DNA from: a virus
Length of the DNA stretch: 41,982 bases
Direction: 5' to 3' (one strand)
Virus record (IMG/VR): IMGVR_UViG_3300031699_000003
Span: 1-41,982 of that record
Shown: in pieces, positions 30,253 to 37,446 of the stretch
Position numbering within the stretch: position 1 is the first letter of the stretch
Layout: every line of letters begins with the position of its first letter
Position numbers and translations under genes: made by a program
Notes under the pieces: model-generated
What the model was told of the DNA's origin: nothing
What the model saw: only the letters and a program-made list of their open reading frames with translations
The model's database searches: none

Positions 30253-31355
30253 TGATTCCTCCTAACCTGCCCGGCCAACCCGATGGCCGTGGCAATATAG
30301 AAAGTGTGCTCCGGTGTCCTCATGCCAAACACGAATGAGGTGATTATCGTTGCGGCAAAGGCGACACCGAGATAAAACGATTTACGGAAACAGGCGACCG
30401 TTGCGGCAGTCATCAGGAACACAAAGAAGGCAGTTCCGATGATCCCGTTTTCTGCGAGTGATTGACCGAATTCGTTATGTGGATGATAATATCTTGTTTT
30501 TGCCTTATCTGCATAATAACCCCACGTCCCAGGCCCGGCACCGAAATAAGGATTTTTCATAAACATTTCCCGCGAAACTTCAGGAAAACCACATTGATTG
30601 CGACCCCATATTGAAATTTGACCAAATGGGTTATAATCATCAAGGGATTTGTTTAGCGGCATGAACATTGCACCAATCCCGGCAAAGATCAAAAAACACC
30701 CGACCACAAGCAACCGCCTTTTTCCCTTGATCCCGCGTGAGAAGTAACAACCGCAAGCGACATACTCAAGAAAGGCCACCGCACAACCGGCCCGAGAAGA
30801 TGCGCCAACAATAGCTACAGCAGAAAGCAGTATAGCCGCAATCGCTCGTTTCCGCCACCGTTTAAACTGAAGCACATAAAAAGGAAACGGGATCAGAAAC
30901 AGAATGATATATGCGAACTTATTGCTCGCCCCGATTGTTCCGACGAAAACAGATTCATTATGCTTTGACCATGTGCCGAGATCGAAAAAAGCAAGGCCGC
31001 ACTCGATGATCAATACCACGGTCGCAATCTTGGCAACGGTCTCCAGCTTAACGTCGGACTGCCATAACCACATGATTATTCCCGTAGCCATAGCAAGCCT
31101 GGCAAGCTCCAGGTGTCCCAACATCCAGCCGCCGGTCGCAAAATAGGATCTGGTCGCCTGGTAACAAAGATAGACAATCGGGAGAAAATGGAAGTTATGC
31201 CAGACCCGCGCCCCGGTCTTGCTGATCCAGCAATAAGACCCGAGAAGCACAAGGGCCACGGTCATGGCCGATTCGCTGCCGATGCGAAGGTAAACACCGA
31301 GAACGACCGGAAGGAAGACGAAAGCAGAAAAGACGAAATAAAAAGGTTGGCTCAT
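30228..31355 (-). CDS. O-antigen ligase/Wzy-type multispan membrane protein (375 aa)
   Basis: About ten membrane spans are visible. The last third has NPYFGAGPGTWGYYADKAKT, then HPHNEFGQSLAENGIIGTAF, the signature of the Wzy/WaaL (O-antigen ligase/polymerase) family, where a periplasmic loop holds the catalytic His and Arg/Tyr. Such proteins act on lipid-linked glycans at the periplasmic face. In a phage it may change the host surface to block superinfection. It overlaps terS by 4 bp and sits between terS and terL, an unusual place. The substrate is unknown. Confidence 0.75.
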   Translation of the reverse strand: MSQPFYFVFSAFVFLPVVLGVYLRIGSESAMTVALVLLGSYCWISKTGARVWHNFHFLPIVYLCYQATRSYFATGGWMLGHLELARLAMATGIIMWLWQSDVKLETVAKIATVVLIIECGLAFFDLGTWSKHNESVFVGTIGASNKFAYIILFLIPFPFYVLQFKRWRKRAIAAILLSAVAIVGASSRAGCAVAFLEYVACGCYFSRGIKGKRRLLVVGCFLIFAGIGAMFMPLNKSLDDYNPFGQISIWGRNQCGFPEVSREMFMKNPYFGAGPGTWGYYADKAKTRYYHPHNEFGQSLAENGIIGTAFFVFLMTAATVACFRKSFYLGVAFAATIITSFVFGMRTPEHTFYIATAIGLAGQVRRNQCLVKIAR

Positions 31356-31849
31356 TCTTTTTTCGGATCAACGACGGTGATTTTTATGGTTTCAACTTTG
31401 TGCGTGTGATCAACTTCCTGTTTGTCCTTCCAAACCTCTTCCTCTCCAGTATCGGGATCGAGAGCACCGCGATTTTTCAACCAGATAAAAGCTGCTGCGG
31501 TGTCGGGCGGATAGTGCTTGATGATTTCGGTCTTTGTAATTAATCCGTTGTGGTTTGAAATGTGAAGGTCTGGGTGTTCGTAACCTATTGCCCTTTCCCA
31601 CAATGCACGACGGACAGCACCGTTTGCGTCGGTCTTTGCTTCCTTTATGGTGCGCAGAAACTCAGGGTATTCAAGCTTCCAATTGTCAATCGTATGTGGA
31701 GCAATACCGAGAGCAACGGACAATTGAAGGTTTGTGCAGCCGACTTCGCACAGTTTTTTAACCAAGGGAAGAATAGAAGGATCGTACTTTGACGGTCTCC
31801 CCTCGTTGACCCTGCCGCGCTTTGAAATCTTGTCGGGTTTCTTGCTCAT
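31352..31849 (-). CDS. terS: Terminase small subunit (165 aa)
   Basis: A helix-turn-helix at residues 30-65 (CEVGCTNLQLSVALGIAPHT, IDNWKLEYPEF) is followed by the typical ALWERAIGYEHPD segment and YPPDTAAAFIWLKNRGALDP near residues 115-135, as in many small terminases. It recognises the packaging site. The C-terminus is acidic and Lys-rich. Confidence 0.75.
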   Translation of the reverse strand: MSKKPDKISKRGRVNEGRPSKYDPSILPLVKKLCEVGCTNLQLSVALGIAPHTIDNWKLEYPEFLRTIKEAKTDANGAVRRALWERAIGYEHPDLHISNHNGLITKTEIIKHYPPDTAAAFIWLKNRGALDPDTGEEEVWKDKQEVDHTHKVETIKITVVDPKKE

Positions 31850-31852
31850 AAC

Positions 31853-32149
31853 TTAAACGTGTTGCTTTGTTGAAATTTTGACAATTTTTGTTTGCGTGTA
31901 ATCCTCTATGACCCTTTTGAGATCAATGTATGAAACGTTGATAATCATTCCGGCATTCTCATTTCCAGAAATCCGAATACAGGAACAATTGGGATATTCT
32001 TTTTCGGTTTCGTTAAAAGCCTTGATGCTATTTATCTTAATTGTGACCGGTCCCCAATCGTCTGCGGCGCTCTCGATACCAGCGTCAATAAGTGCTTTTG
32101 AATTTGGGTCTGTAAAGCATGCCATGCACTCTAAATACATTTCTTTCAT
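31853..32149 (-). CDS. Hypothetical late-cluster protein (98 aa)
   Basis: Mixed alpha-beta sequence with several cysteines (MYLECMACF, YPNCSCIRISG) and a basic C-terminus (KIVKISTKQHV). Located between terS and the lipoprotein-like gene. No family recognised. Confidence 0.55.
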   Translation of the reverse strand: MKEMYLECMACFTDPNSKALIDAGIESAADDWGPVTIKINSIKAFNETEKEYPNCSCIRISGNENAGMIINVSYIDLKRVIEDYTQTKIVKISTKQHV

Positions 32150-32153
32150 CAGT

Positions 32154-32489
32154 TCACCTCTTGTTGTTTTGTTTCCTCACCTTTTCCTCAACACAGTTTG
32201 CGAGTGAATCAACAACGGCCACATCCTTCTCACCTTCTCGGAGCCATTGCTTTTCTTCAGGGGTTAAGCTGCTTCCTGGTGCTGTAGGGATGGTGTCGAG
32301 GCGGAACGGTTTTTCGTAAAACTCTTTGACTATTACCGAATCTGGTATGTCGTAGTTATAAACCCTGATTCTTTCTGGAACCTCAACCTTCAGCGTGACC
32401 GTGCAGGACAAAAGATAAATCGCAGCAAACCAAATGAAAACAGAAATAATGTCCTTGATGATGATTTTAATTGTGCGGCGGATGCTCAT
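32154..32489 (-). CDS. Lipoprotein or membrane protein with Pro/charged tail (111 aa)
   Basis: Residues 13-29 (IISVFIWFAAIYLLSC) end in a lipobox-like LLSC, so this may be a lipoprotein or a type II membrane protein. The rest is charged with a Pro-rich centre (DTIPTAPGSSLTPEEKQWLR) and a basic end. Size and layout resemble small phage spanin-type lipoproteins, but there is no partner evidence. A DSVIVKEFYEK stretch lies before the Pro-rich region. Confidence 0.5.
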   Translation of the reverse strand: MSIRRTIKIIIKDIISVFIWFAAIYLLSCTVTLKVEVPERIRVYNYDIPDSVIVKEFYEKPFRLDTIPTAPGSSLTPEEKQWLREGEKDVAVVDSLANCVEEKVRKQNNKR

Positions 32490-32507
32490 GCTTTCTAATG
32501 TAGATTT

Positions 32508-32675
32508 TTAAGCGGCACGGGTCAACAGAATTTTGTTTTCGAATTCCTTTGACTCATGCTGGTCGCGTTCCGGATCGTTAGAAGTGTCAGGGCGCGAACG
32601 CTTAATCACTCGTCGCATCTCCGGGTTTACATCAAGCTCTAAAAGTTTATGGAGTTGTGCCTGTAAAGTATCCAT
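32508..32675 (-). CDS. First late-cluster gene, 55 aa, probably leaderless
   Basis: Reads MDTLQAQLHKLLELDVNPEM, then RRVIKRSRPDTSND and ends ILLTRAA at TAA 32508-32510. It has no ribosome binding site. A strong sigma-70-type promoter lies just upstream (TTGACA, 17 bp, TATATT), and its expected transcription start is at or within two bases of the ATG at 32675. Leaderless translation is the simplest reading. Charged helical; function unknown, perhaps a small regulator. Confidence 0.6.
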   Translation of the reverse strand: MDTLQAQLHKLLELDVNPEMRRVIKRSRPDTSNDPERDQHESKEFENKILLTRAA

Positions 32676-32681
32676 GTTTTT

Positions 32682-32710
32682 AATATATACTAAAGTGTGA
32701 AAAATGTCAA
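32682..32710 (-). promoter_or_regulatory. Sigma-70-type promoter for the leftward late cluster
   Basis: On the minus strand TTGACA (32710-32705), a 17-bp spacer, then TATATT (32687-32682). The -35 is consensus and the -10 has 5 of 6 bases. The expected start is about 32675. All leftward genes down to 7366 are in one direction with small gaps, so this may serve much of the late cluster. Confidence 0.75.
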
Positions 32711-32738
32711 CTTTTGTGGAATATATCTACAGTTTTAG

Positions 32739-32771
32739 CATTGTGACATAGATAAAAATAACATTATGACA
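32739..32771. promoter_or_regulatory. Direct repeat CATTRTGACA x2, putative operator
   Basis: CATTGTGACA at 32739-32748 and CATTATGACA at 32762-32771 are 23 bp apart, about two helical turns, between the two divergent promoters. A related inverted TGTCA occurs in the late promoter -35 area (32705-32709). The spacing suggests a protein binds both on one face. Confidence 0.5.
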
Positions 32772-32782
32772 TGCTTTTTTTC

Positions 32783-32811
32783 TTGCAATGAATAGCGTAT
32801 GCGCTTATCTT
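32783..32811 (+). promoter_or_regulatory. Putative early rightward promoter
   Basis: TTGCAA (32783-32788), 17 bp, then TATCTT (32806-32811). The spacer contains AGCGTATGCGCT, a short inverted repeat that could be an operator. The first early gene starts 25 bp downstream behind AAAGGAGG. Confidence 0.55.
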
Positions 32812-32835
32812 ATATGTAACAACAAAGGAGGTTAA

Positions 32836-32985
32836 ATGCAAAAAGCGATAACAGAATTTGAGTGCTCTCGGTGTGGTCACAGATGGTTCCCGCGTTCCCA
32901 GGTTAGGCCGGTCACGTGTCCTAAGTGCCGATCACCGTACTGGGATAAACCCAAAAAGGACACAGGGGAAAAGGGGTCAAAATGA
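32836..32985 (+). CDS. First early gene, small zinc-ribbon protein (49 aa)
   Basis: ATG 32836 follows AAAGGAGG. Contains FECSRCGHRWFPR, then RPVTCPKCRSPYWDKP: a compact zinc ribbon with a conserved WDKP end, found in many bacterial and phage small proteins. It ends in TGA overlapping the next start by 4 bp. As the first early product it may be a regulator or a host-interaction protein, but the function is unknown. Confidence 0.75.
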   Translation: MQKAITEFECSRCGHRWFPRSQVRPVTCPKCRSPYWDKPKKDTGEKGSK

Positions 32986-33239
32986 TTGAAGATGGAATAT
33001 ACTTTGCCGACAAATCCCTCTCAACCGGGGAGGATGAAATCAAGGTGACTTACGAGATCGACGTGTACAGGACAGCCCCGGACGAACAGGAGTTTGATCT
33101 TCTTGGATGTTACCTGCTGGGAACAAAAATTGATATTTACAAGGATTGCGAATTCGGTTCCTGCATCCATGACAACATGATCGACGACGTTAAGGAAATT
33201 TTAAACAACCCTAAAAAGTTTGATATTAGGTCGAACTAA
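32982..33239 (+). CDS. Small acidic early protein (85 aa)
   Basis: ATG 32982 overlaps the previous stop (ATGA). It is acidic and beta-rich (YFADKSLSTGEDEIKVTYEI, ELL-like DLLGCYLLGTKI). Two cysteines sit near DCEFGSC. No recognised family; typical of early anti-host or unknown phage proteins. Confidence 0.55.
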   Translation: MIEDGIYFADKSLSTGEDEIKVTYEIDVYRTAPDEQEFDLLGCYLLGTKIDIYKDCEFGSCIHDNMIDDVKEILNNPKKFDIRSN

Positions 33240-33267
33240 AGAAAGAGAAAGGGAAAAAGGTGCAGGG

Positions 33268-33522
33268 ATGAAAAAGCGTTGTAATAATTGCAAACATGAA
33301 ATGGTCATAATTGGAGATGCCCCATGCCGGGAATGCGATACCAATTTCGACAAATGGGAGCCGAGTAACCAGATGGCAGACATCATGGAGTTGGTTGATG
33401 AGGCCATAAAGGGGGAGGAATATGTTCTCTCAAGGAATGTGGAGTATGATTTTTACGACCGTTATGTAACAAGATCCTTTGCCAGACTCATGTGGCTGTA
33501 TGGGATGAAGGAGGGGCTATGA
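33268..33522 (+). CDS. CxxC early protein with CRECD motif, paralogue 1 (84 aa)
   Basis: Starts at ATG 33268 after GGTGCAGGG. RCNNCKHEMV then APCRECDTNFDKWEPS forms a zinc knuckle shared with the next gene (KNCKYADV, PPCRECDIDHSLWEPK). The C-terminus is helical. The shared N-terminus suggests duplication or domain exchange. Confidence 0.6.
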   Translation: MKKRCNNCKHEMVIIGDAPCRECDTNFDKWEPSNQMADIMELVDEAIKGEEYVLSRNVEYDFYDRYVTRSFARLMWLYGMKEGL

Positions 33523-34028
33523 TAAAACTCTGTAAAAATTGCAAATATGCGGATGTCGATAGATATGCCCCGCCATGCCGTGAGTGTGACATTGATCACA
33601 GTTTATGGGAACCGAAAGAGGAACCTGTGGAAGAACGGAAGTGGACAGAGAAGGAGATTCGGGAAGCTGTTGACACAGTATCAACCAAGCTAAACGCACG
33701 TACAGATTCGGCTTATGAAACCCTTTCAATGGCTGTTATAAGCGTTCTGAAGAAACACAACCAAGACCCGATGGACAATCCGGTGTTTAAGAAGATAATG
33801 GCCAAGACACCGATGAACTTAAAGCACTATGGGGAAGAATACGTTTCTGTCAAAGACCTTGCCAAAGCTTGCCAAGGTGAGCGGCTCATGCCGGAAGAAT
33901 TGAGTAAGGAGGACATGGAATATCTAAAGTCTATTGACCGTAATGATATAAGAACAGCTTATTTGACAGATGACGAAATCAACACTGTCAACGCCTGGCT
34001 CAAAGCCAAGCATGAGGGAAAAGCATGA
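33519..34028 (+). CDS. CxxC early protein with CRECD motif, paralogue 2 (169 aa)
   Basis: Starts at ATG 33519 (GGAGGGG upstream), overlapping the previous gene by 4 bp. Residues 1-32 repeat the zinc knuckle of the previous gene (LCKNCKYADV and PPCRECD). Residues 40-165 are helical and charged (WTEKEIREAVDTVSTKLNAR). The extra domain may add a binding function. Unknown role. Confidence 0.65.
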   Translation: MIKLCKNCKYADVDRYAPPCRECDIDHSLWEPKEEPVEERKWTEKEIREAVDTVSTKLNARTDSAYETLSMAVISVLKKHNQDPMDNPVFKKIMAKTPMNLKHYGEEYVSVKDLAKACQGERLMPEELSKEDMEYLKSIDRNDIRTAYLTDDEINTVNAWLKAKHEGKA

Positions 34029-34222
34029 CCGACCATTGCCCTCTCAGCATGAAAATCCGCTTGATTCAGAAGGCAATCGACCGGGGTAATATTCACAGCC
34101 CGAGGTCTGGATCTGCCTTGTTCCTGGATGACGGGTGCTTCATGTGGTACGAGAAAACCGGCTGGACGTTCTGGTATAACGATAAAGAAGGCTCAGACCA
34201 TTGCATAAAGGAGAAAGAATGA
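34025..34222 (+). CDS. Small hypothetical early protein (65 aa)
   Basis: ATG 34025 overlaps the previous stop (ATGA). Mixed hydrophobic and charged sequence with FMWYEKTGWTFWYNDKEG, an aromatic run. No family. Confidence 0.55.
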   Translation: MTDHCPLSMKIRLIQKAIDRGNIHSPRSGSALFLDDGCFMWYEKTGWTFWYNDKEGSDHCIKEKE

Positions 34223-34401
34223 ACCTTGTCGGAAAGACTGCCGTGGCCCGTGGTGCGGGGCAAATCAAATACCGTATTACCAAGGTCACTAAGGTTAATA
34301 TCTACATGATGTGCAAGGAGAACAGGGGCCGCAAAAAGATAACCGGCTCGGTAGTGATCCCGAGATCAAAATTTTCAACCTTAATCGAAAGCGTGGTTTA
34401 G
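34219..34401 (+). CDS. Small hypothetical early protein (60 aa)
   Basis: ATG 34219 follows AAAGGAG and overlaps the previous stop (ATGA). It has a basic, beta-rich sequence (IKYRITKVTKVNIYMMCKEN, then RKKITGSVVIPRSKF), probably nucleic-acid binding. An earlier in-frame codon at 34201 is less likely. Confidence 0.55.
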   Translation: MNLVGKTAVARGAGQIKYRITKVTKVNIYMMCKENRGRKKITGSVVIPRSKFSTLIESVV

Positions 34402-34402
34402 C

Positions 34403-35281
34403 ATGAAAGACCTGAAACCAGGAATTTATACAGATATTCCGTTCGACGAATACCTGGATCTGCCTTGCTTCTCAAAGTCTTTTGTCGATCCGATCCTGAA
34501 AAGCCCGAAACACCTAAAGCATTATTTTTCGGAAAAACAAAAGTCTTCCCCGATCATGGCATTCGGCTCCCTTGTCGATGCCCTGTTGCTTGACCAGAAA
34601 GAAGTTGAACGGCGGTTTTTCAAAATCCCCGATACCTACATCAACGGAAAAGGCGAGGAAAAACCCTGGAACATGAATTCCAAATCGTGCAAACAGGCCA
34701 TTGCGGATGCGGTGGAAGCAGGGAAAGACTGCCTGAAACAAGCTGACTACGACCGGGCAGAGCTGGTCGTCAAAGCGATCATGGAACACCCCACAGCATC
34801 AAAGTGGCTCGGCGGCAAACACCAGGTTACAATAATCTGGAAAGACCCTGCAACCGGCGTGATGTGCAAAGGCCGACCGGATATTCTGATCGAGGGCGAG
34901 CGAGTGGTGGATCTGAAATGCACGGACGACCCAACACCGGGGAAATTCTCTCGGGTCGCCACGAACCTGAAGTATTATGTCCAGGCTTCAATGTACCTCG
35001 ACGGTCTGCATTGCGCTGAAACCGGCACCTATCAGACCGAGTGGAAAATTCCGTTTTCGTTCATCGCGGCTGAAGTCACCGAGCCGTTCGATGTGGTCCC
35101 GTATAACATGGAAGTCGAGAGCCTTGAAGCCGGGCGGGTGATCTTCCAGAAAGCCATCGAGCTTTATGCAGATTGTCAGTCAACAGGCCAATGGCCTGGA
35201 TATTCAAACTATGCCGAATCCCTGGAGATTCAGCAATGGGCACTCCATAAAATTTTATATGAGGGGGACAATAATGTCTAA
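34403..35281 (+). CDS. RecE-like PD-(D/E)xK exonuclease (292 aa)
   Basis: Residues 157-160 GRPD, 170-172 DLK and 194-198 QASMY give the D...D-x-K...Q-x-x-x-Y pattern of the RecE/exodeoxyribonuclease VIII-type PDDEXK family. MAFGSLVDALLL near residue 53 and HHL-like YFSEKQKSSP precede it. It chews 5' ends to make 3' single strands for annealing. It overlaps recT by 8 bp, the standard exonuclease-annealase pair. Confidence 0.75.
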   Translation: MKDLKPGIYTDIPFDEYLDLPCFSKSFVDPILKSPKHLKHYFSEKQKSSPIMAFGSLVDALLLDQKEVERRFFKIPDTYINGKGEEKPWNMNSKSCKQAIADAVEAGKDCLKQADYDRAELVVKAIMEHPTASKWLGGKHQVTIIWKDPATGVMCKGRPDILIEGERVVDLKCTDDPTPGKFSRVATNLKYYVQASMYLDGLHCAETGTYQTEWKIPFSFIAAEVTEPFDVVPYNMEVESLEAGRVIFQKAIELYADCQSTGQWPGYSNYAESLEIQQWALHKILYEGDNNV

Positions 35282-36086
35282 AAGTCTCATTCCAGTAATA
35301 GAAACGAACGCCAAACTTGAAAAGATAGCCGGGACCACAAACATGACAGCCGAGCAGGTGGCAATCGTGAAAAGCACGGTCGCAAAGAACACAACCGACC
35401 TGGAGCTGGCTTATTTTCTCAACGTGTGCCGGGTGACTGAGCTTGATCCTTTCATGAAAGAAATATGGTGTTATAAGGATAAAAAGGGAAACATGATCGT
35501 CTTTGCCGGTCGTGATGGGTTTCTTAAAAAAGCACAGAAAAACCCTGCCTTCAGTGGTATCCGGTCAAGCGAAATCAGGGAACGCGACGAGTATTCAATT
35601 GACATTCCAAACGGTAAGATCGAACACAAAATCACAGCGTTTGGTGATGAACGTGGAAAAATCATTGGTGCTTATGCGATCGTGTTTCGCAAAGAAGGAG
35701 AGCCAACGATTGAGCTTGTCGAGTTCGACACATACAATAAAAAGTACAACGCATGGGCGACACACCCCGCAGACATGATTAAAAAGGTAGCTGAGGCCCA
35801 CGCTCTTAAAAAGGCAATGGGGATCAGCAACCTTCAACTTGAAGACGATTACCGGATTCGCAGCGGGGTCGCACTTCCAGGTGGGAAAATTAAGTTCGAC
35901 CTGATAGACGAGATCGCCGATCTTCGCAAGGATGTTCAGCAGGGTTTGAATAATGAGGATTGGATTGAACAAGTCTGCATGTTGGAGTTCGGCCACGGGA
36001 AACCGAGAACCAAGGGGGAGGAAGCCCACATCAAAGAAGTTATTTCCAGCGAAAAATATAATCTTGAAACCGGGGAGTTAAAATAA
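35274..36086 (+). CDS. recT: RecT-family single-strand annealing protein (270 aa)
   Basis: Starts at ATG 35274 (GGGGG upstream); an earlier ATG at 35166 is inside the exonuclease gene. Contains DPFMKEIWCYKDKKGNMIVF, then AGRDGFLKKAQKNPAF and YNAWATHPADMIKKVAEAHA, LKKAMGISNLQLEDDY, all typical of RecT. It anneals complementary single strands during recombination or replication. Its stop is 23 bp before the start of cassette array 2. Confidence 0.8.
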   Translation: MSKSLIPVIETNAKLEKIAGTTNMTAEQVAIVKSTVAKNTTDLELAYFLNVCRVTELDPFMKEIWCYKDKKGNMIVFAGRDGFLKKAQKNPAFSGIRSSEIRERDEYSIDIPNGKIEHKITAFGDERGKIIGAYAIVFRKEGEPTIELVEFDTYNKKYNAWATHPADMIKKVAEAHALKKAMGISNLQLEDDYRIRSGVALPGGKIKFDLIDEIADLRKDVQQGLNNEDWIEQVCMLEFGHGKPRTKGEEAHIKEVISSEKYNLETGELK

Positions 36087-36131
36087 AAACAAGGGCATCT
36101 TTTGGACAGTTGTGGGAAAGGAGCCTATAAA

Positions 36132-36419
36132 ATGAAAATCGCGGCCTATGAAAAGTATCCGGTTCGAGAATGTCGTTCAATGCACTCATGTGCTGAGTGT
36201 GGTAAAGATATTAAACTTGGTGATTTTTACAGGGATGGAGGCTACGGTCGTCGGGTGCATGAAATTTGCTTTCAGGCCGCGAAGATGGAAAAGGAATATA
36301 AGGAATCGGCTCCCATCCCACAACAAACGAATGGTGAAACCTGTACATGTCATTTGATGGGCGGCGGTAAAATGTGTAAGCATTGCCTTAATAAAATAAT
36401 TGGTGGTACTTTTATATAG
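36132..36419 (+). CDS. Cassette protein with two zinc-type Cys sets (95 aa)
   Basis: ATG 36132 follows AAAGGAGCC. RECRSMHSCAECGKDIKLGD near residues 12-33 is a zinc knuckle also seen in other phage proteins. The C-terminus ETCTCHLMGGGKMCKHCLNK is encoded within attC-like site k. First cassette of array 2. Confidence 0.65.
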   Translation: MKIAAYEKYPVRECRSMHSCAECGKDIKLGDFYRDGGYGRRVHEICFQAAKMEKEYKESAPIPQQTNGETCTCHLMGGGKMCKHCLNKIIGGTFI

Positions 36420-36445
36420 GCATCACCATTCGTCGCACGTTGTAT
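36318..36445 (+). other. attC-like site k (128 bp, coding)
   Basis: The left core CCACAAC (36318-36324) and right core GTTGTAT (36439-36445) flank arms CGAATGGTGA and TCACCATTCG, which are also the arms of sites b and h. The loop encodes a Cys-rich C-terminus. The left core with flank, TCCCACAAC, is the exact reverse complement of its cassette start GTTGTGGGA at 36109. Confidence 0.85.
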
Positions 36446-36489
36446 GCAAAAATCGCTTACCATAATAGCCGGGAGCTAAGGAGGTACAA

Positions 36490-36693
36490 ATGGATAAACA
36501 GGTAGTTTCAATTAATGGCGGTCATGCGGTAAAAGATGGAGATTCATTGCATCTTTATCGGGATGTCGGAGATAGGTTTTCACGGTATCACGGTTTTCAT
36601 ATTTTTCGCGCCGATTTAATTAAAATATTACCTTTGTTTGACATTAAAATTTTGGTTGAAAATGAAAAGCATAACGACGATTTACCTTTCTAA
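36490..36693 (+). CDS. Small cassette protein (67 aa)
   Basis: ATG 36490 follows AAGGAGGT. Sequence SINGGHAVKDGDSLHLYRDV then GFHIFRADLIKILPLFDI, beta then helix. No Cys pairs. The gap to the next site (36694-36752) carries a 35-bp motif shared with sites a and d but no gene. Confidence 0.6.
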   Translation: MDKQVVSINGGHAVKDGDSLHLYRDVGDRFSRYHGFHIFRADLIKILPLFDIKILVENEKHNDDLPF

Positions 36694-36752
36694 TCCGCTC
36701 CCGGCAGAGATCGGAACGCGATTTCAGAGAAGCGTAGCAGGGAGTAAGGCAC

Positions 36753-36810
36753 ATACAACAAGCCGAAGTGATGCCATTAAAACAGGCACACATTCGGCAG
36801 CACGTTCTGT
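36753..36810 (+). other. attC-like site l (58 bp)
   Basis: The left core ATACAAC (36753-36759) and right core GTTCTGT (36804-36810) flank arms GCCGAAGTGATGCC and GGCACACATTCGGC, with two mismatches. The left core matches its cassette start GTTGTATG at 36439. About 60 bp separates it from the stop of the upstream gene. Confidence 0.82.
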
Positions 36811-36840
36811 GCAAGCCGGGCTAATTAAAGGAGCGCGCCA

Positions 36841-37152
36841 ATGAATTTTATTAATCGTAAAAAGGTAAAAACAAGGAAGCCACATTATTGTACTGGCTGT
36901 ATGGATATTATTCCATCGGGGTCAATGGTAATTCGAGACACTCTTGTCGATGGTGAAATATATTCCGTTTATTTTTGTGATATTTGTGAAAAGGTTTTGG
37001 AAGAATATGGAAATGATATTGAGGAATTTTCAGAAGGTGATTTACGTGAAACAACTGTTTATGAATATTGGTATAAAAAGAGGCGCGCTGAGAAATCGGA
37101 ACGCCCGGCCAACACAGAACAGCGTCATGGTGCAATTAAAAAAGCACCATAA
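36841..37152 (+). CDS. Zinc-knuckle cassette protein (103 aa)
   Basis: ATG 36841 follows AAAGGAGCGCGCC. HYCTGCMDIIPSGSMVIR, then VYFCDICEKVLEEYG gives two CxxC pairs 40 residues apart, as in a family of phage proteins that begin with a chelating pair. The tail (ANTEQRHGAIKKAP) runs through site m. Function unknown. Confidence 0.65.
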   Translation: MNFINRKKVKTRKPHYCTGCMDIIPSGSMVIRDTLVDGEIYSVYFCDICEKVLEEYGNDIEEFSEGDLRETTVYEYWYKKRRAEKSERPANTEQRHGAIKKAP

Positions 37153-37167
37153 CGCAACACATTAACC
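37114..37167 (+). other. attC-like site m (54 bp, A in place of core G)
   Basis: The left core ACAGAAC (37114-37120) and right core ATTAACC (37161-37167) flank GCGTCATGGTGC / GCACCATAACGC. The left core matches the cassette start GTTCTGTG at 36804 over 8 bases. The A at 37161 replaces the G next to the expected crossover, so this site may no longer be a good substrate. Confidence 0.78.
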
Positions 37168-37197
37168 AAAATACCGGCTTATGAAAGGAGTTCGCTT

Positions 37198-37446
37198 GTG
37201 GATGATTTGAAATTAGAAGCATGTAAAACGTGCGGTGGAATTCCAGCAGTTGTAACTTATAACTCTGGTCAAAAATTAATCAGGTGTAAGTGCGGAATGC
37301 AGACAAGTACCAAGTTAACAGTTCGTGCTGCTGCCGATATTTGGAATGGTTATCATGAGCCTTCGTTAAAGGAAGTAATGGTCGATCTTTTATCTGAAAT
37401 ACGCTCACTAAATCAGCGGAACGCCGGTCCTTCGGTTAACAAATAA
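37198..37446 (+). CDS. Lar-like zinc protein, GTG start (82 aa)
   Basis: GTG 37198 follows AAAGGAGTTCGC. ACKTCGGIPAVV, then IRCKCG near residue 28 and VRAAADIWNGYH near residue 45 give the CPxCGG ... C-x-C ... A-x-x-x-W-N pattern of the Lar-like family. A likely role is countering type I restriction, as in the cassette at 1057. Two independent Lar-like cassettes in one genome are notable. Its tail is encoded in site n. Confidence 0.6.
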   Translation: MDDLKLEACKTCGGIPAVVTYNSGQKLIRCKCGMQTSTKLTVRAAADIWNGYHEPSLKEVMVDLLSEIRSLNQRNAGPSVNK

